This document shows, piece after piece, positions 26,414 through 36,964 of a stretch of 64,000 nt of DNA. Location: contig CP075370.1 of assembly GCA_019454225.1 (NCBI GenBank), positions 2,346,001 through 2,410,000 of the forward strand, given 5' to 3'. The stretch is from Paracoccaceae bacterium. GTDB lineage: Bacteria > Pseudomonadota > Alphaproteobacteria > Rhodobacterales > Rhodobacteraceae. The notes below the pieces were generated by a model that saw only the letters and a program-made list of their open reading frames with translations, did not search any database and was not told the DNA's origin. Position 1 is the first letter of the stretch, and each line of letters starts with the position of its first letter. The position numbers and the translations under genes were made by a program.

Positions 26414-26734
26414 TCAGGCTGCGGGTTCGGTCTTGGCCATGACCTGGGCGATCGTGTGCTTGAGCACGCGGACCTTCACGCCGTCGGCGATTTCCACCTC
26501 GACGATGTTGTCCTCACCGACCTTGGTGACCTTGCCGACGATGCCGCCCTGCGTCAGCACCTGGTCCCCGCGCCGCAGCGCCTCGACCATTGCCTTGTGT
26601 TCCTTGAGCTTTTTCTGCTGCGGACGGATCAGCAGGAAATACATGATCGCAAAGATCAGGATCAGCGGGACGAAGGAGGCGAATGCGCTGCCGGCGCCGC
26701 CGGCGGCCTGGGCATAGGCGGGAGTTGCGAACAT
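26414..26734 (-). CDS. yajC: Preprotein translocase subunit YajC
   Basis: A 106-residue protein with one membrane helix (FVPLILIFAIMYFLLI), the RPQQKKLKEHKAMVEAL motif and a small cytosolic beta domain (GDQVLTQGGIVGKVTKVGED). It is the first gene of yajC-secD-secF. The 206 bases upstream to the ABC ATPase gene hold no further gene that I can support; the yajC promoter should lie there. Confidence 0.95.
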   Translation of the reverse strand: MFATPAYAQAAGGAGSAFASFVPLILIFAIMYFLLIRPQQKKLKEHKAMVEALRRGDQVLTQGGIVGKVTKVGEDNIVEVEIADGVKVRVLKHTIAQVMAKTEPAA

Positions 26735-26940
26735 GAGGCGTCCTCTGGTCAGGTCAGGGCGGGCGCGTGCCCCCCGGATTTGCGGTGGCGCACCCTATCG
26801 ACGGCGGATGCGATGTTCAAGCGAAGGGGGCGGGCACCGCCTTGGGCGCCATGTATGCCCGCGCGGGCGCGATTGCCAGAGGCGAGATGGCGGATATCGG
26901 ATGGCGGGCGGGCACGCCGCCCGGCTTCAGTTCCCCGCTG

Positions 26941-29019
26941 TCATTCGGCGGCGATGCTGATGACCGGCTGCATCCCGTTCAGCACATCGGTCGAAAGGTG
27001 GCACTTGATCTGATGGCCCGCCGCCAATGTGCGGTTGGGCGGCATCTCGCGGTCGCACAGGCCGCCGGGCACCTGCGACTTCCACCGGCAGCGGGTCTGG
27101 AACGGGCAGCCGGGGGGCGGGTTCATCGCCGAGGGGATGTCGCCTTCCAGCACGATGCGCTGCTTGGTCACCCGGGTATCGGCGATGGGCACGGCGGACA
27201 GCAGCGCCTCGGTATAGGGGTGATAGGGGGGGCTGAACACCTGGTCGGTGGTGCCGAGTTCCACCACATGTCCCAGATACATCACCATGACCCGGTCGCT
27301 GAGATAGCGCACGATGCTGAGGTCGTGGCTGATGAACAGAAGCGTCGTGCGCTTGGTGCGCTGGATGTCCATCAGAAGGTCGGTGACGGCGGCCTGAACC
27401 GAGACGTCGAGCGCGCTGACCGGCTCGTCGGCCACCACGACCTTGGCGCCACCCGCGAAGGCCCGGGCGATGCCCACGCGCTGCTTCTGGCCGCCCGACA
27501 GTTGCCGGGGCATCCGGATGGCGAATTCGCGCGGCAGTTTCACGAGATCGAGGAGTTCGAGCATCCGCGCCTCGCGCGCGGCATCGCTGTCGCCCTCGCC
27601 GAAGATTTCCAGCGCCCGGATGATCTGGCGACCCACGGACATCGAGGGGTTCAGCGTATCGAACGGGTTCTGGAACACCATCTGCACCGAGGACACGGTG
27701 TCGGTGCCGCGCTTTTCGATGGGCGTGTCCTGAATGTCCTGATTGTAGAGCACGATCTTGCCGCTGGTGGCGGTTTCCAGCCCCATCAGGACCTTGGCGA
27801 AGGTGGATTTTCCGCAGCCCGATTCGCCGACGATCGCCAGTGTCTCGCCCTCGCGCGCCTCGAAGCTGAGGGTTTCGTTCGCCTTGACCACGCGGACGTC
27901 GCCGCCGCCGAAGGCGCCCTTGGTGACCTCGTAATACTTGCGCAGGTCCTCCATCCGCAGGACGACATCGCCGACGGGCATCTTCTCGACCACGCGGCCC
28001 GCCATGGGCGGCGCGGCCCAATCGATCTGCTCCCACTTGACGCAGCGGGTGCCGTGGCGGTCGCCGCCGGCGTCGAACATCGGCACATCGCCCGCGTCGC
28101 AGAGGCCCTTGTCGAAGTAGGAACAGCGCGGGCCGAAGTTGCAGCCCTTCGGGCGTTCGTGGGGCAGGGGGAAGTTGCCGGGAATGGCGACCAGCGGACG
28201 TGTCGTCTTGTCGGCGCCGGGCAGGGGAATCGCGCGGAACAGGGCCTGCGTGTAGGGATGGCGCATGCGGTTGAACACCTCGGCCACGGCGCCGGTCTCG
28301 ACGGCCTCGCCCGAATACATCACGCAAAGCCGGTCGCAGACCTCGAGCACGAGGCCGAGGTTGTGGCTGATGAACAGCATCGACGTGCCGTATTTCTCGC
28401 CCAGTTCGCGCACCAGATCGACGATGCCCGCCTCGACCGTCACGTCGAGCGCGGTGGTCGGTTCGTCGAGGATCAGGAGCGCGGGCTTGGCCATCAGGGC
28501 CATGGCGATGACGATGCGCTGCTGCTGGCCACCCGACAACTGGTGCGGATAGGCGCGCAGGATGCGGTCGGGATCGGGCAGCTTCACATCGGCGACGATC
28601 TGGCGGGCCAGCGCCCAGGCCTCGTCCTTGCCCATGCCCTGATGGATCATCGGCACCTCGGCAAGCTGCGCGCCGATCTTCATCGCCGGGTTCAGCGAGG
28701 CCATCGGTTCCTGGTAGATCATCGCGATCTCGGAGCCGCGGATCTGGCGCAGTTCCTCATCCGACATGCGCGTCAGGTCGCGGCCCTTGAACTTGATGCT
28801 GCCGCCGACGATGCGGCCGGTCTTGCCGAGGTCGCGCATCACCGCGAGCGCCACGGTCGACTTGCCGCAGCCGGATTCCCCCACCAGCCCCATCGCCTCG
28901 CCGGCCATGACCTTGCAGGAGAAATCCATCACCGCCGGGATCTCGCGCAGGCGGGTGAAGAACGAGATCGACAGGTGGTCGATTTCGAGGATGGGTTGGC
29001 TGGGGTCCCAGTCTGACAT
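26941..29019 (-). CDS. Fused dual ABC ATPase of a peptide-type transporter (DppD-DppF fusion)
   Basis: One 692-residue polypeptide with two complete nucleotide-binding domains, each with Walker A ([12 protein letters not shown]; later [12 protein letters not shown]), an LSGGQ signature ([20 protein letters not shown]) and Walker B ([20 protein letters not shown]). Each half ends with the oligopeptide-type C-terminal extension containing Cys residues ([25 protein letters not shown]). In E. coli, GsiA has the same fused layout. It energises the two permeases upstream in the operon. An 82-base gap with a 9-bp hairpin separates it from the permease gene. Confidence 0.93.
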   Translation of the reverse strand: MSDWDPSQPILEIDHLSISFFTRLREIPAVMDFSCKVMAGEAMGLVGESGCGKSTVALAVMRDLGKTGRIVGGSIKFKGRDLTRMSDEELRQIRGSEIAMIYQEPMASLNPAMKIGAQLAEVPMIHQGMGKDEAWALARQIVADVKLPDPDRILRAYPHQLSGGQQQRIVIAMALMAKPALLILDEPTTALDVTVEAGIVDLVRELGEKYGTSMLFISHNLGLVLEVCDRLCVMYSGEAVETGAVAEVFNRMRHPYTQALFRAIPLPGADKTTRPLVAIPGNFPLPHERPKGCNFGPRCSYFDKGLCDAGDVPMFDAGGDRHGTRCVKWEQIDWAAPPMAGRVVEKMPVGDVVLRMEDLRKYYEVTKGAFGGGDVRVVKANETLSFEAREGETLAIVGESGCGKSTFAKVLMGLETATSGKIVLYNQDIQDTPIEKRGTDTVSSVQMVFQNPFDTLNPSMSVGRQIIRALEIFGEGDSDAAREARMLELLDLVKLPREFAIRMPRQLSGGQKQRVGIARAFAGGAKVVVADEPVSALDVSVQAAVTDLLMDIQRTKRTTLLFISHDLSIVRYLSDRVMVMYLGHVVELGTTDQVFSPPYHPYTEALLSAVPIADTRVTKQRIVLEGDIPSAMNPPPGCPFQTRCRWKSQVPGGLCDREMPPNRTLAAGHQIKCHLSTDVLNGMQPVISIAAE

Positions 29020-29041
29020 GGCGGGCCTCGCGCGGGCTGGA

Positions 29042-29066
29042 GGGGTCCGGACGGGTGCCGGACCCC
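29042..29066 (-). repeat. Intercistronic hairpin between permease and ATPase genes
   Basis: A perfect 9-bp stem (GGGGTCCGG / CCGGACCCC) with a 7-base loop, overlapping a CCCCCCGGGGGG palindrome at 29063-29074. It lies in the 82-base gap of the ABC operon and may slow decay or limit read-through into the ATPase gene. Confidence 0.5.
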
Positions 29067-29101
29067 CCGGGGGGCATTTCTACGAAGAAGCGGAACGGCG
29101 G

Positions 29102-30511
29102 TCAGTCACGAAGCGATTCCTCGCGCAGACCGTCGGCGAGCAGGTTGAGGCCCAGCACCAGCGACATCAGCGACAGCGCCGGCACCACCGCCGGATGGAC
29201 ATAGAGCGCCAGCAGGCGCCGCCCGTCGTTGATGGTCGATCCCCAGTCGGGCGACTCGGGCGAGACGCCGAGGCCGAAGAAGCCCAGCGTTCCCAGCAGG
29301 ATGGTGGTGTAGCCGATGCGCAGGCAGAAATCGACGATCAGCGGGCCGCGCGCATTGGGCAGGATTTCCCACAGCATGATGTACCACGGGCCTTCGCCCC
29401 GGGTCTGGGCCGCCGACACATAGTCGCGCGCCTTCAGGTCCATCACGATGCCGCGCACGATGCGGAACACGGTGGGGGCGTTCACGAAGACGACCGAGAC
29501 GAAGACGTTCAGAAGGTTCGGCTCCATCGACCAGATGCCGAGCGGGTCGGCGTTGAACGCAAGGCCCGAATAGGCCCAGAGGCCGATGACCAGCGTGATC
29601 GCGACATAGATGTTGCGCTTTTTCGGATCGGTGAAGAACCGGCTGTTCCACAGCACGCAGAGGAAGATGACCGGGAACAGGAACAGCACGGCCGCCAGCA
29701 CGATGGGAATGCCGGTGACGCGGATTTCCGGGGTGACCAGCAGGTAGAACAGCAGGATCACCGGGAAGGCGAGCACCAGGTTGGCGAAGAACGACAGGAT
29801 CGTGTCCAGCCGCCCGCCGAAATAGCCGGCGGGCAGGCCCAGCGTGATGCCGACCATGAAGGCGAAGGCGGTGGCGGCCGGGGCGATGGCCAGCACCCGG
29901 CGTGCGCCCATGACCATGCGGCTGAACACGTCGCGCGCCAGGTTGTCGCCGCCGAGCAGGTAGATGGCATTTTCCTGCCCTGCAACGGGGCTGCCGGGCG
30001 ACAGGTTCTTCATGCCCGAGATCTGCGCCAGGGGGTCGAAGGTGATGATCAGGTCGGCGAAGAAGGCGGTGTAGACCCAGAACATCACGATGGCGAAGCC
30101 CGCCATGCCGACCGTGCTGTCGAACAGCTTGCCATAGAGGCCAAGTCGCCGTTTCCACCGGATCGAGACGGCGAAGGTCACGATCAGCGCCAGCCAGACA
30201 GGCCAGAACCGCGCGGCCATCGCCCCCAGGATGCCCTGGCGGGCGGGGTCGGACGAGAGATAGCCCTGAAGCGCATAGAGCACGGCGATGCCGGCAAGAC
30301 CCAGCACCGTGAACCGTGCCGCAGTCGCGGCCATGTCTGCGGGGCTGCGGGTGACGACAAGCGTGCCGTCGGCCTGTGTCACGGTGCCGGGGCCGGAAAA
30401 GAACGACAGGATGATCTGCGCGACGACCGCGACGGCGAGCGCGACGACCAGCGCCGCCGCCAGGGGGTTCAGGATGGGGCCGAAGGCGCCGGTCCAGGTG
30501 ATCGGGTCCAT
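29102..30511 (-). CDS. ABC transporter permease, DppC type, with long N-terminal extension
   Basis: A 469-residue inner-membrane permease. The C-terminal ~300 residues are the binding-protein-dependent permease domain; its EAA-type loop lies in RDYVSAAQTRGEGPWYIMLWEILPN. The N-terminal ~170 residues are an extension with several extra predicted membrane segments (ALVVALAVAVVAQIILSFF; FWPVWLALIVTFAVSI), so it is far longer than the usual ~300 residues. GGAGAGACGC precedes the ATG. It follows the DppB-type permease by 10 bases. Confidence 0.9.
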   Translation of the reverse strand: MDPITWTGAFGPILNPLAAALVVALAVAVVAQIILSFFSGPGTVTQADGTLVVTRSPADMAATAARFTVLGLAGIAVLYALQGYLSSDPARQGILGAMAARFWPVWLALIVTFAVSIRWKRRLGLYGKLFDSTVGMAGFAIVMFWVYTAFFADLIITFDPLAQISGMKNLSPGSPVAGQENAIYLLGGDNLARDVFSRMVMGARRVLAIAPAATAFAFMVGITLGLPAGYFGGRLDTILSFFANLVLAFPVILLFYLLVTPEIRVTGIPIVLAAVLFLFPVIFLCVLWNSRFFTDPKKRNIYVAITLVIGLWAYSGLAFNADPLGIWSMEPNLLNVFVSVVFVNAPTVFRIVRGIVMDLKARDYVSAAQTRGEGPWYIMLWEILPNARGPLIVDFCLRIGYTTILLGTLGFFGLGVSPESPDWGSTINDGRRLLALYVHPAVVPALSLMSLVLGLNLLADGLREESLRD

Positions 30512-30521
30512 GCGTCTCTCC

Positions 30522-31607
30522 TCAGGCCAGTCGGATGCGGGGGTTCAGGAAGACATAGCCGATGTCCGAAATCAGCTGCGTCACCAGCACGACGAAGACC
30601 GCGACGACCGAACAGCCGAGCAGCAGCTCGATGTCGTTGTTGCCGGCGGCCTGCACCAGCGTCCAGCCGAAGCCCTTGTAGTTGAACAGGGTTTCCACGA
30701 TCACCACGCCGTTCAGCAGCCAGGGGAACTGCAGCATGATCACGGTGAACGGCGCGATCAGCGCATTGCGCAGCGCGTGCCGCATGACCACCTCGCGGAA
30801 GCCGACGCCCTTGAGCCGGGCGGTGCGGATGTATTGCTGCGTCATCACCTCGGTCATCGAGGCGCGGGTCATCCGGGCGATGTAGCCGATGCCGTAGAGC
30901 GCGATGGTCATCACCGGCAGGCCGAAGTTCCAGAATGTCAGCTTGTCCATTGCCGCCGTTGCGGTGCCCTGGAACAGGGTGCGCCCGGACAGCAGCCCGG
31001 CCTCGGCCAGAACCGGTGACAGGCCGGTCGTCGCCGAGGCGAGGAGCGCGATCAGGATCACCCCCGAGACATATTCGGGGGTGGCCGTCGAGGCGATGGC
31101 CATGGTGGACAGCGTGCGGTCCATGCGCGAACCCTCGCGCATCCCCGCCAGGACCCCCATGAGCAGCGACACGGGCACCATCACGACCATGACCCAGAAC
31201 ATCAGCCAGCCGGTCAGGCCCAGCGAACGCGCAAGGATCGCGCCCACGTCGGTCTTGAACACGGTCGTATAGCCCCAGTCGCCCTGCAGGATGCCGCAGA
31301 AGCGCGGTGCGGTTTCAACGGTATGCCCGCGAAGGCAGCGACCGGTGACGGCGCCGGTGCCTGGGTCGGTCGAGCGCCAGCCGGGCACCACGCCCAGCCA
31401 TTCGCCATAGCGCACCACCGTGGGCCGGGCATAGCCGTTGCGGTTCAGCCAGGTTTCCACGGCGTCGTCGGTCATCCGCACCGAAGCTTCGGATTTCGCG
31501 AGCTTTTCCAGGTTTGGCGGCAGGTTCGTCATGTAGAACACGACGAATGTCAGGCAGATCGCCGTCAACACCATCACTGCAAGGCGGCGAAGGATGAAGG
31601 TGGCCAT
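30522..31607 (-). CDS. ABC transporter permease, DppB type
   Basis: A 361-residue permease with the family N-terminal helix (FILRRLAVMVLTAICLTFVVFY) and the C-terminal permease core; its EAA-type loop is in YIRTARLKGVGFREVVMRHALRNAL. The periplasmic region after helix 1 carries an insertion of roughly 30 residues with two cysteines (GRCLRGHTVETAPRFCG) not found in typical DppB, possibly a disulfide loop facing the binding protein. AAGGA lies before the ATG. It forms the membrane pore with the DppC-type protein. Confidence 0.9.
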   Translation of the reverse strand: MATFILRRLAVMVLTAICLTFVVFYMTNLPPNLEKLAKSEASVRMTDDAVETWLNRNGYARPTVVRYGEWLGVVPGWRSTDPGTGAVTGRCLRGHTVETAPRFCGILQGDWGYTTVFKTDVGAILARSLGLTGWLMFWVMVVMVPVSLLMGVLAGMREGSRMDRTLSTMAIASTATPEYVSGVILIALLASATTGLSPVLAEAGLLSGRTLFQGTATAAMDKLTFWNFGLPVMTIALYGIGYIARMTRASMTEVMTQQYIRTARLKGVGFREVVMRHALRNALIAPFTVIMLQFPWLLNGVVIVETLFNYKGFGWTLVQAAGNNDIELLLGCSVVAVFVVLVTQLISDIGYVFLNPRIRLA

Positions 31608-31644
31608 GGCAATTCCTTTCGCGCGGACGCGGCGGAAGGGGGCG

Positions 31645-31669
31645 GGGCCACCGGTCGCGGTGGTGGCCC
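31645..31669 (-). repeat. Intercistronic hairpin 1 (binding protein / permease gap)
   Basis: An 8-bp stem (GGGCCACC / GGTGGCCC) with a 9-base loop, in the 149-base gap between the binding-protein gene and the first permease gene. Confidence 0.45.
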
Positions 31670-31710
31670 TGCGGGCTCAGGCGGGGGCCGGGACGGCGGC
31701 CCCGGAAGCA

Positions 31711-31741
31711 GGTCCCGCGCGGCCTGTCGCCGCGCGGGACC
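31711..31741 (-). repeat. Intercistronic hairpin 2 (binding protein / permease gap)
   Basis: A perfect 12-bp stem (GGTCCCGCGCGG / CCGCGCGGGACC) with a 7-base loop, starting about 15 bases after the binding-protein stop codon on the minus strand. Hairpins at this place in transporter operons often protect the upstream message so that binding protein is made in excess over the permeases; that function is inferred here. Confidence 0.6.
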
Positions 31742-31756
31742 GGTCGGCGGTGCCGG

Positions 31757-33409
31757 TCAGGCGTCGATCCACCACTTGTAGTGGTGATGCTCGAACGTCG
31801 CGTGCATGTCGGCGCCCTTCACCTTGGGATCGAAGTGGCGGTAGATCGAGCGCCAGTAGGGCTGGATCATCACGCCCTCCTCCTGCATGATCGTCTCCAG
31901 CCGCACCATGACCTCGCGCCGCGCATCCGCATCGGCGATCGACAGGGCCTTGGCCAGTTCCGCATCGAATTCGGCGTTGGAGAAGGCAGCCTCGTTCCAG
32001 GCCTCGCCGGTGCGGTAGGCGAGCGCGAGGATCTGCACGCCCAGAGGGCGCATGTTCCATTCGGTCGCCGACCAGGGATACTTGGTCCAGTCGTTCCAGA
32101 AGGTCGATCCCGGCAGAACCGTGCGCTTGACGTTGATGCCCGCGTCGCGGACCTGCGCCGCCACCGTGTTGCAGGTTGCGGCCTGCCAGGCGTCGTCGAG
32201 CGAGATCAGTTCGAACTCGAAATCGGCCTTGCCGGCCGCCGCGATCATCTCCTTGGCCTTGGCGGGGTTCACCTCGACCGGGGCCAGTTGGGCGTATTCG
32301 GGGTGGATCGGGCAGACATGGTGGTTTTCCGCCACCGTGCCGAGGCCGGAGTATCCGAGTTCCAGAACCACCTTGTTGTCCACCGCCATGGTCAAGGCAC
32401 GGCGGACGTTCACGTCCTGGTATTCCTCGGCGAGCTGGTTGAACCGCACCGCGATCGTCGCCGCCGTCACCGCCTCGGACCGGGTCCAGCCCAGGCCGTC
32501 CAGAACCTGGATGTATTCGCCCGTGGACTGGTAGGTGGCGTCGATCTCGCCCGAACCGGCGGCCGCCACTTCGGCGGCGGGATCGGTGCCAAGGTCGATA
32601 TACTCGATCCGCTCGAGGTACGGGCCGCCATAGACGGCCGTGCCCCACCAGGTGTGGTTGGTGTTCAGCGCGAGAACCTGGCGCACACCGACCTCATTGA
32701 CCTCGGGCAGGTAGGGGCCGGTGCCGATCGGGTTCGCGGCCGGGTCGCCGTTGTCATAGGACCGGTGCACCACGGCAGCCGGATAGTCGGCCATGCCGGC
32801 GATGATGGTGATGTCGGGCGAGGCCAGCGTGAGCTTCACGGTCAGCGGATCGACCACCACGGCCGCGCCGTCGCGCATGGCCTTGGTGTCCGGGTTGACG
32901 AGCGCCGAGACGCGGCCCGCCATCGAGTTGCCCTCGACCGAACCGTCGCACCAGCGGACGATGTTGTGAACGACGTCATCGGCGGTGAAATCGTCGCCGT
33001 TGTTCCACTTCACACCGGCACGCACCTTCAGGGTGTATTCGGTGGCGTCGGCGTTCGCCTCCCAGCTTTCCAGCAGCATGCCACGGATCGAGCCGTCGTT
33101 GTTGTACTCGACCAGATACTCCAGCCAGCCGCGGGTGAAGTTTGCAATCTGGCTCCAGTCGGCGGTGCGCGGGTCCTTGACGCCCTTGGTCTCCATCGAC
33201 ATGCGCAGGGTGCCGCCGGGCTTGCCCTGTGCGAGTGCCGGACTGGGGGCGACAAGGCCGAGAAGCCCGTAGGCTGCGGGGGCGGCCACCCCGAGTGCGG
33301 TGACGCGGGCGAGGAATTCGCGGCGGCTCATCGTGCCCGCCTTTACTTCGTCGGCATAGGCAGTGGCGGCCGGGTGAATCATGTCCCGGCTGCGAATCTG
33401 TGCGGTCAT
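31757..33409 (-). CDS. ABC transporter substrate-binding protein (SBP_bac_5, peptide/opine type)
   Basis: A 550-residue family-5 solute-binding protein, the periplasmic receptor of the transporter. The start at 33409 has GGGAG 6 bases upstream. The N-terminus carries [25 protein letters not shown], a twin-arginine-like signal preceded by about 25 residues, then [22 protein letters not shown]. The family lobes follow ([31 protein letters not shown] region; [14 protein letters not shown]). The ligand is unknown: peptides, opines, glycosides and nickel all occur in this family. It is the first gene of a four-gene operon and lies 221 bases after an AraC-type regulator. Confidence 0.92.
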   Translation of the reverse strand: MTAQIRSRDMIHPAATAYADEVKAGTMSRREFLARVTALGVAAPAAYGLLGLVAPSPALAQGKPGGTLRMSMETKGVKDPRTADWSQIANFTRGWLEYLVEYNNDGSIRGMLLESWEANADATEYTLKVRAGVKWNNGDDFTADDVVHNIVRWCDGSVEGNSMAGRVSALVNPDTKAMRDGAAVVVDPLTVKLTLASPDITIIAGMADYPAAVVHRSYDNGDPAANPIGTGPYLPEVNEVGVRQVLALNTNHTWWGTAVYGGPYLERIEYIDLGTDPAAEVAAAGSGEIDATYQSTGEYIQVLDGLGWTRSEAVTAATIAVRFNQLAEEYQDVNVRRALTMAVDNKVVLELGYSGLGTVAENHHVCPIHPEYAQLAPVEVNPAKAKEMIAAAGKADFEFELISLDDAWQAATCNTVAAQVRDAGINVKRTVLPGSTFWNDWTKYPWSATEWNMRPLGVQILALAYRTGEAWNEAAFSNAEFDAELAKALSIADADARREVMVRLETIMQEEGVMIQPYWRSIYRHFDPKVKGADMHATFEHHHYKWWIDA

Positions 33410-33630
33410 CGTCGTCTCCCTGTGGTGGCGGCCCCGTGCATGGCGGGCGGCCTTCTTTGGTGTCGAAGCGGCCAGGCGGAAACCGTGATATGCCCCGCAC
33501 CGACACGCGGCGCTGGGCGGCGGCGAACCCCGGCCCGCGCCTATTCGGCACTGTTTGTCCCCCGACGTCAACGGCTGGATTCGTCATCGGGCCGCAGAAA
33601 TACGACATGCACGGCTTGACTCAGCACCAG

Positions 33631-34458
33631 TCAGGCGCTGCGCCGGAACACTGTCGGGGCCTTCCCGGTGCGGTGGTGGAAGGCCCGCGTGAAATAGGCG
33701 GGAGAGGTGAATCCCAGCATCTGCGCGATGTCCTTGACCGGCAGATCCGTCTCGGCCAGCATCCGCCGCGCCTCGAATATCAGCCGGTCGTGCAACAGGT
33801 CCGACGCGGGGCGTCCGCAGGCCTGTCGGCAGCACCGCGTCAGGTGCGTCGCGGTCACGCCCAGGGCCTCGGCGAAGTCGCCCACGCCGAGCCCCGAGCG
33901 GAAGTCGCGTTCCAGAAGCGCCGCGTAGCGCGCCACGAGACGGCGCGCGGCATCAGGCTTTGGCGTATCGGCGGCGATCTTGTCGGCCTGGCGCTCGATC
34001 CAGACGCCCAGAAGCCCCAGATAATGCCCCGCCGCCCGTGCCGAACCCGGGCTCTGGCTGGCCATTTCCCGCCCGATGGCGTCGAGCAGGACATTCAGAT
34101 CCTGCGCCACATGGGTCTCGCGGATGCGCAGGTGCAGTGGCGCGGCGGAAAGCGGAATGCCGGAGCCGCGGCCGAAGAACACGGCGGTGCCAAAGACCTG
34201 TGGCCCGACCTCGAACCCGTGCATGACCCCCGCGGGTATCAGGATGGCGTTGTTCGCGGTATAGCCCCGGGTGCTTCCCGCGATCGTGATCCGTCCCTGG
34301 CCCTTGGTGAACCAGAGGAAAAGGGGTTCGGACAGCGAGCGCATCGCCTCGACCCGCCAACGGCCGCCCACGGCAAGCTTCGGGATCGGCATGATGCGCG
34401 GCGCGCCTGCCTTCGGTCCGGCGGGCAGCGAGGGAAAGGATTCGGCAATCGCGGTCAT
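33631..34458 (-). CDS. AraC family transcriptional regulator
   Basis: About 275 residues from the ATG at 34458 (AGGA upstream); a longer frame reaches 34584 but would overlap miaA. The N-terminal cupin-like sensor domain includes SLSEPLFLWFTKGQGRITIAG and ILIPAGVMHGFEVG. The C-terminal double helix-turn-helix contains LGVGDFAEALGVTATHLTRCCRQ and LPVKDIAQMLGFTSPAYFTRAFHHRTGKAP, the AraC signature. It is upstream of, and in the same direction as, the ABC transporter operon and is its likely regulator. The ligand is unknown. Confidence 0.9.
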   Translation of the reverse strand: MTAIAESFPSLPAGPKAGAPRIMPIPKLAVGGRWRVEAMRSLSEPLFLWFTKGQGRITIAGSTRGYTANNAILIPAGVMHGFEVGPQVFGTAVFFGRGSGIPLSAAPLHLRIRETHVAQDLNVLLDAIGREMASQSPGSARAAGHYLGLLGVWIERQADKIAADTPKPDAARRLVARYAALLERDFRSGLGVGDFAEALGVTATHLTRCCRQACGRPASDLLHDRLIFEARRMLAETDLPVKDIAQMLGFTSPAYFTRAFHHRTGKAPTVFRRSA

Positions 34459-34559
34459 CGGCGGTCCTGCGGGGCTCTGCCTGACAGTGATAACCACCCC
34501 GGCGCCTGCTTCCCAAGCGAAAAGATCGTCCGTCGGCAGCAGACCGCGCGGCGGTCCGC

Positions 34560-35441
34560 TCAACCCCGGGTAATCGGGCGCCATCCCTGTCCCAGCCCGC
34601 GAAAGGCGGTGCCCTGGCGCTTGGCGTATTGCCGGGTCGCCAGCGTCGCGGCATCGCGCGCCTCGGACAGGGTCATCTGTCCCTTCAGATGCGCGACCAG
34701 TTCGGGCGCCCCGATGGCCCGCGCCCAGGGGCGTGCGGGTGCCCAGTGCGGCAGGATGGCGCGCACCTCGTCCAGCGCGCCCGCATCCAGCATCGCGGCG
34801 AAACGGCGTTCGATGCGGGCGTGCAGCCAGTCGCGCTGCGGTTGAAGGACTATCGCCGCCGCCGGGTGGTCGAGCGGCAGGGTCGGGGGAGTCGGCGCGT
34901 CCTGCCAGTCGGCCAGACCGCGGCCGGTGGCGCGCAGGACCTCCCAGGCACGCTGGACCCGCGCCGGATTGGCCCGGTCGATCCGCTCCGCCGTCGCGGC
35001 ATCGATGCCCGCCAGCAGCGCCGCCACCCCGCCCGCAGCGCGCAGCGCGTCGCCCTCGGCGCGCACCTCGGGCGGGACCGGCGGCACTTCGGCCAGCCCC
35101 CGCGTCAGGGCGCGGAAATACAGCATGGTGCCGCCCACGATCACCAGCGGGCGATCACCTTCCAGAAGGCGCGCCACCTGCCGCAGCCAGTGGCCCGCCG
35201 ACCAGGTGTCATCCCGCGCGACATGGCCGTAGAGCGCGTGGGGCGCCGCAGCCTCGTCGGCAGGACCGGGGCGGGCGGTCAGGACACGCCAGCAGCCATA
35301 GACCTGCAGCGCGTCGGCGTTGACGACGACACGGCCGTCGCGGGCGGCGATTTCCAGCGCCAGCGCGGACTTGCCGCTGGCGGTGGGTCCCGCGATCAGC
35401 ACCGGCGCCTCGCGCGAGATCGTTCGCATCCAGCCGTCCAC
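34560..35441 (-). CDS. miaA: tRNA dimethylallyltransferase MiaA
   Basis: Adds the isopentenyl group to A37 of tRNAs reading UNN codons. P-loop GPTASGKS at 18-25, [13 protein letters not shown] (the conserved DSxQ-type motif appears here as DALQ), [11 protein letters not shown] and [12 protein letters not shown] follow the family order. It is 293 residues, slightly short of the usual ~310. The start is GTG at 35441 with AAGGGG upstream; an ATG lies four codons in. It is divergent from pyrH. The DALQ in place of DSxQ is a difference I would check. Confidence 0.9.
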   Translation of the reverse strand: MDGWMRTISREAPVLIAGPTASGKSALALEIAARDGRVVVNADALQVYGCWRVLTARPGPADEAAAPHALYGHVARDDTWSAGHWLRQVARLLEGDRPLVIVGGTMLYFRALTRGLAEVPPVPPEVRAEGDALRAAGGVAALLAGIDAATAERIDRANPARVQRAWEVLRATGRGLADWQDAPTPPTLPLDHPAAAIVLQPQRDWLHARIERRFAAMLDAGALDEVRAILPHWAPARPWARAIGAPELVAHLKGQMTLSEARDAATLATRQYAKRQGTAFRGLGQGWRPITRG

Positions 35442-35540
35442 GCGATACCCCTTCGCATTCCCCCGGCGCGGGTTGAACCCCGCCGCCCTTTCCCCTTATC
35501 TTGCGCGCCGACCGTCGGCAGGGACAAGGGGCAGGGGAAC

Positions 35541-36272
35541 ATGACGACCGACACGGAACCGAAGGTCGCCTATTCCCGCGTCATGCTGAAGATATCCGGC
35601 GAGGCGCTGATGGGCGACCAGGGCTATGGCCTGCATCCGCCCACCGTGACGCGCATCGCGCAGGAGGTGAAGTCGGTCCGCGACATGGGCGTCGAGATCT
35701 GCATGGTGATCGGCGGCGGCAACATCTTTCGCGGGCTGCAGGGGTCGGCGCAGGGCATGGAGCGCACCACGGCCGACTACATGGGGATGCTGGCCACGGT
35801 GATGAACGCGCTTGCCATGCAGTCGGCGCTCGAATCGATCGGGGTATTCACCCGGGTGATCAGCGCCATCCCGATGGACCAGGTCTGCGAACCCTACATC
35901 CGCCGCCGCGCCGTGCGCCACCTGGAGAAGAAGCGCGTCTGCATCTTTGCCGCCGGGACCGGCAACCCCTATTTCACCACCGACACGGCCGCCACGCTGC
36001 GCGCCAACGAGATGGCCTGCCAGGCCATCTTCAAGGGAACCAAGGTGGATGGCGTCTATGACAAGGATCCGCGCAAGCACGCGGATGCAAGGCGATACAC
36101 GACCGTCAGCTATGACGAATGCCTGGAGAAGCATCTGGGCGTGATGGATGCCACCGCCATCGCGCTGGCCCGCGACAACAACCTGCCCATCATCGTGTTC
36201 AGCCTCGACGAACCCGGCGGGTTCCGGGGCATCCTGGCGGGGCAGGGCACCTACACGCGCGTGTCGGGTTGA
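35541..36272 (+). CDS. pyrH: Uridylate kinase PyrH
   Basis: Phosphorylates UMP to UDP. It has 243 residues of the amino-acid kinase fold: [51 protein letters not shown] and [13 protein letters not shown]. The ATG at 35541 with GCAGGGGA just upstream is the right start; the frame stays open far upstream but antisense to miaA. It is the first gene of the long operon through frr, uppS, cdsA, dxr and rseP. Confidence 0.96.
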   Translation: MTTDTEPKVAYSRVMLKISGEALMGDQGYGLHPPTVTRIAQEVKSVRDMGVEICMVIGGGNIFRGLQGSAQGMERTTADYMGMLATVMNALAMQSALESIGVFTRVISAIPMDQVCEPYIRRRAVRHLEKKRVCIFAAGTGNPYFTTDTAATLRANEMACQAIFKGTKVDGVYDKDPRKHADARRYTTVSYDECLEKHLGVMDATAIALARDNNLPIIVFSLDEPGGFRGILAGQGTYTRVSG

Positions 36273-36340
36273 CGCGCGCCCTACCCACGCCGTGCGCAGG
36301 CTGCTAGAACCGCGCGACGGACGACAGGAAGGACCATCCC

Positions 36341-36907
36341 ATGTCGCAAGACGACCTCGATATCGACCTTGACGCGCTGGAGCGCCGGATGGACGGCGCG
36401 ATGACGGCGCTGCGCACCGAATTCGCGAGCCTTCGGACGGGCCGCGCCTCGGCCTCGATGCTGGAGCCGATCCAGGTCGACGCCTACGGCCAGATGACGC
36501 CGATCAACCAGCTGGGCACGGTGAACGTGCCGGAACCGCGGATGGTGGTTATCAACGTCTGGGACAAGGGCATGATCGGCAAGGTTGAAAAGGCGATCCG
36601 CGAGAGCGGCCTCGGCATCAATCCGGTGACCGACGGGCCGCTGATCCGGCTGCCGATCCCGGAACTGAACGAACAGCGGCGGCGTGAACTGACCAAGGTC
36701 GCGGCGCAATATGCCGAAAGCGCAAAGGTGGCGATCCGCAACGTGCGGCGCGACGGCATGGACCAGATCAAGAAGGCCAAGGCCGCCGGAATGGCCGAGG
36801 ATGACCAGAAGATGTATGCAGACGAGGTTCAGGCGCTGACCGACAAGGCGATCGCTGCCGTCGACAAGGCGCTGGAAACCAAGCAGGCGGAGATCATGCA
36901 GGTCTGA
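36341..36907 (+). CDS. frr: Ribosome recycling factor
   Basis: A 188-residue RRF that splits post-termination ribosomes with EF-G. The three-helix bundle sequence includes [20 protein letters not shown], the beta-domain stretch [25 protein letters not shown] (within residues 105-130) and the C-terminal helix. GGAAGGA precedes the ATG. It follows pyrH by 68 bases, the standard bacterial arrangement. Confidence 0.97.
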   Translation: MSQDDLDIDLDALERRMDGAMTALRTEFASLRTGRASASMLEPIQVDAYGQMTPINQLGTVNVPEPRMVVINVWDKGMIGKVEKAIRESGLGINPVTDGPLIRLPIPELNEQRRRELTKVAAQYAESAKVAIRNVRRDGMDQIKKAKAAGMAEDDQKMYADEVQALTDKAIAAVDKALETKQAEIMQV

Positions 36908-36964
36908 GGCGTTCCGCCGCCCGCGCGAGACGCCGATTTCCGATCCCATCACGGCGAGGACCGT

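Noticed and set aside
26767-29016. 749-residue plus-strand frame over the fused ABC ATPase
   Set aside because: Antisense to a clear dual ATPase and made of His/Asp/Gly-rich sequence without motifs.
34629-35540. In-frame upstream extension of pyrH
   Set aside because: Antisense to miaA; the ATG at 35541 with a ribosome site gives a normal 243-residue PyrH.
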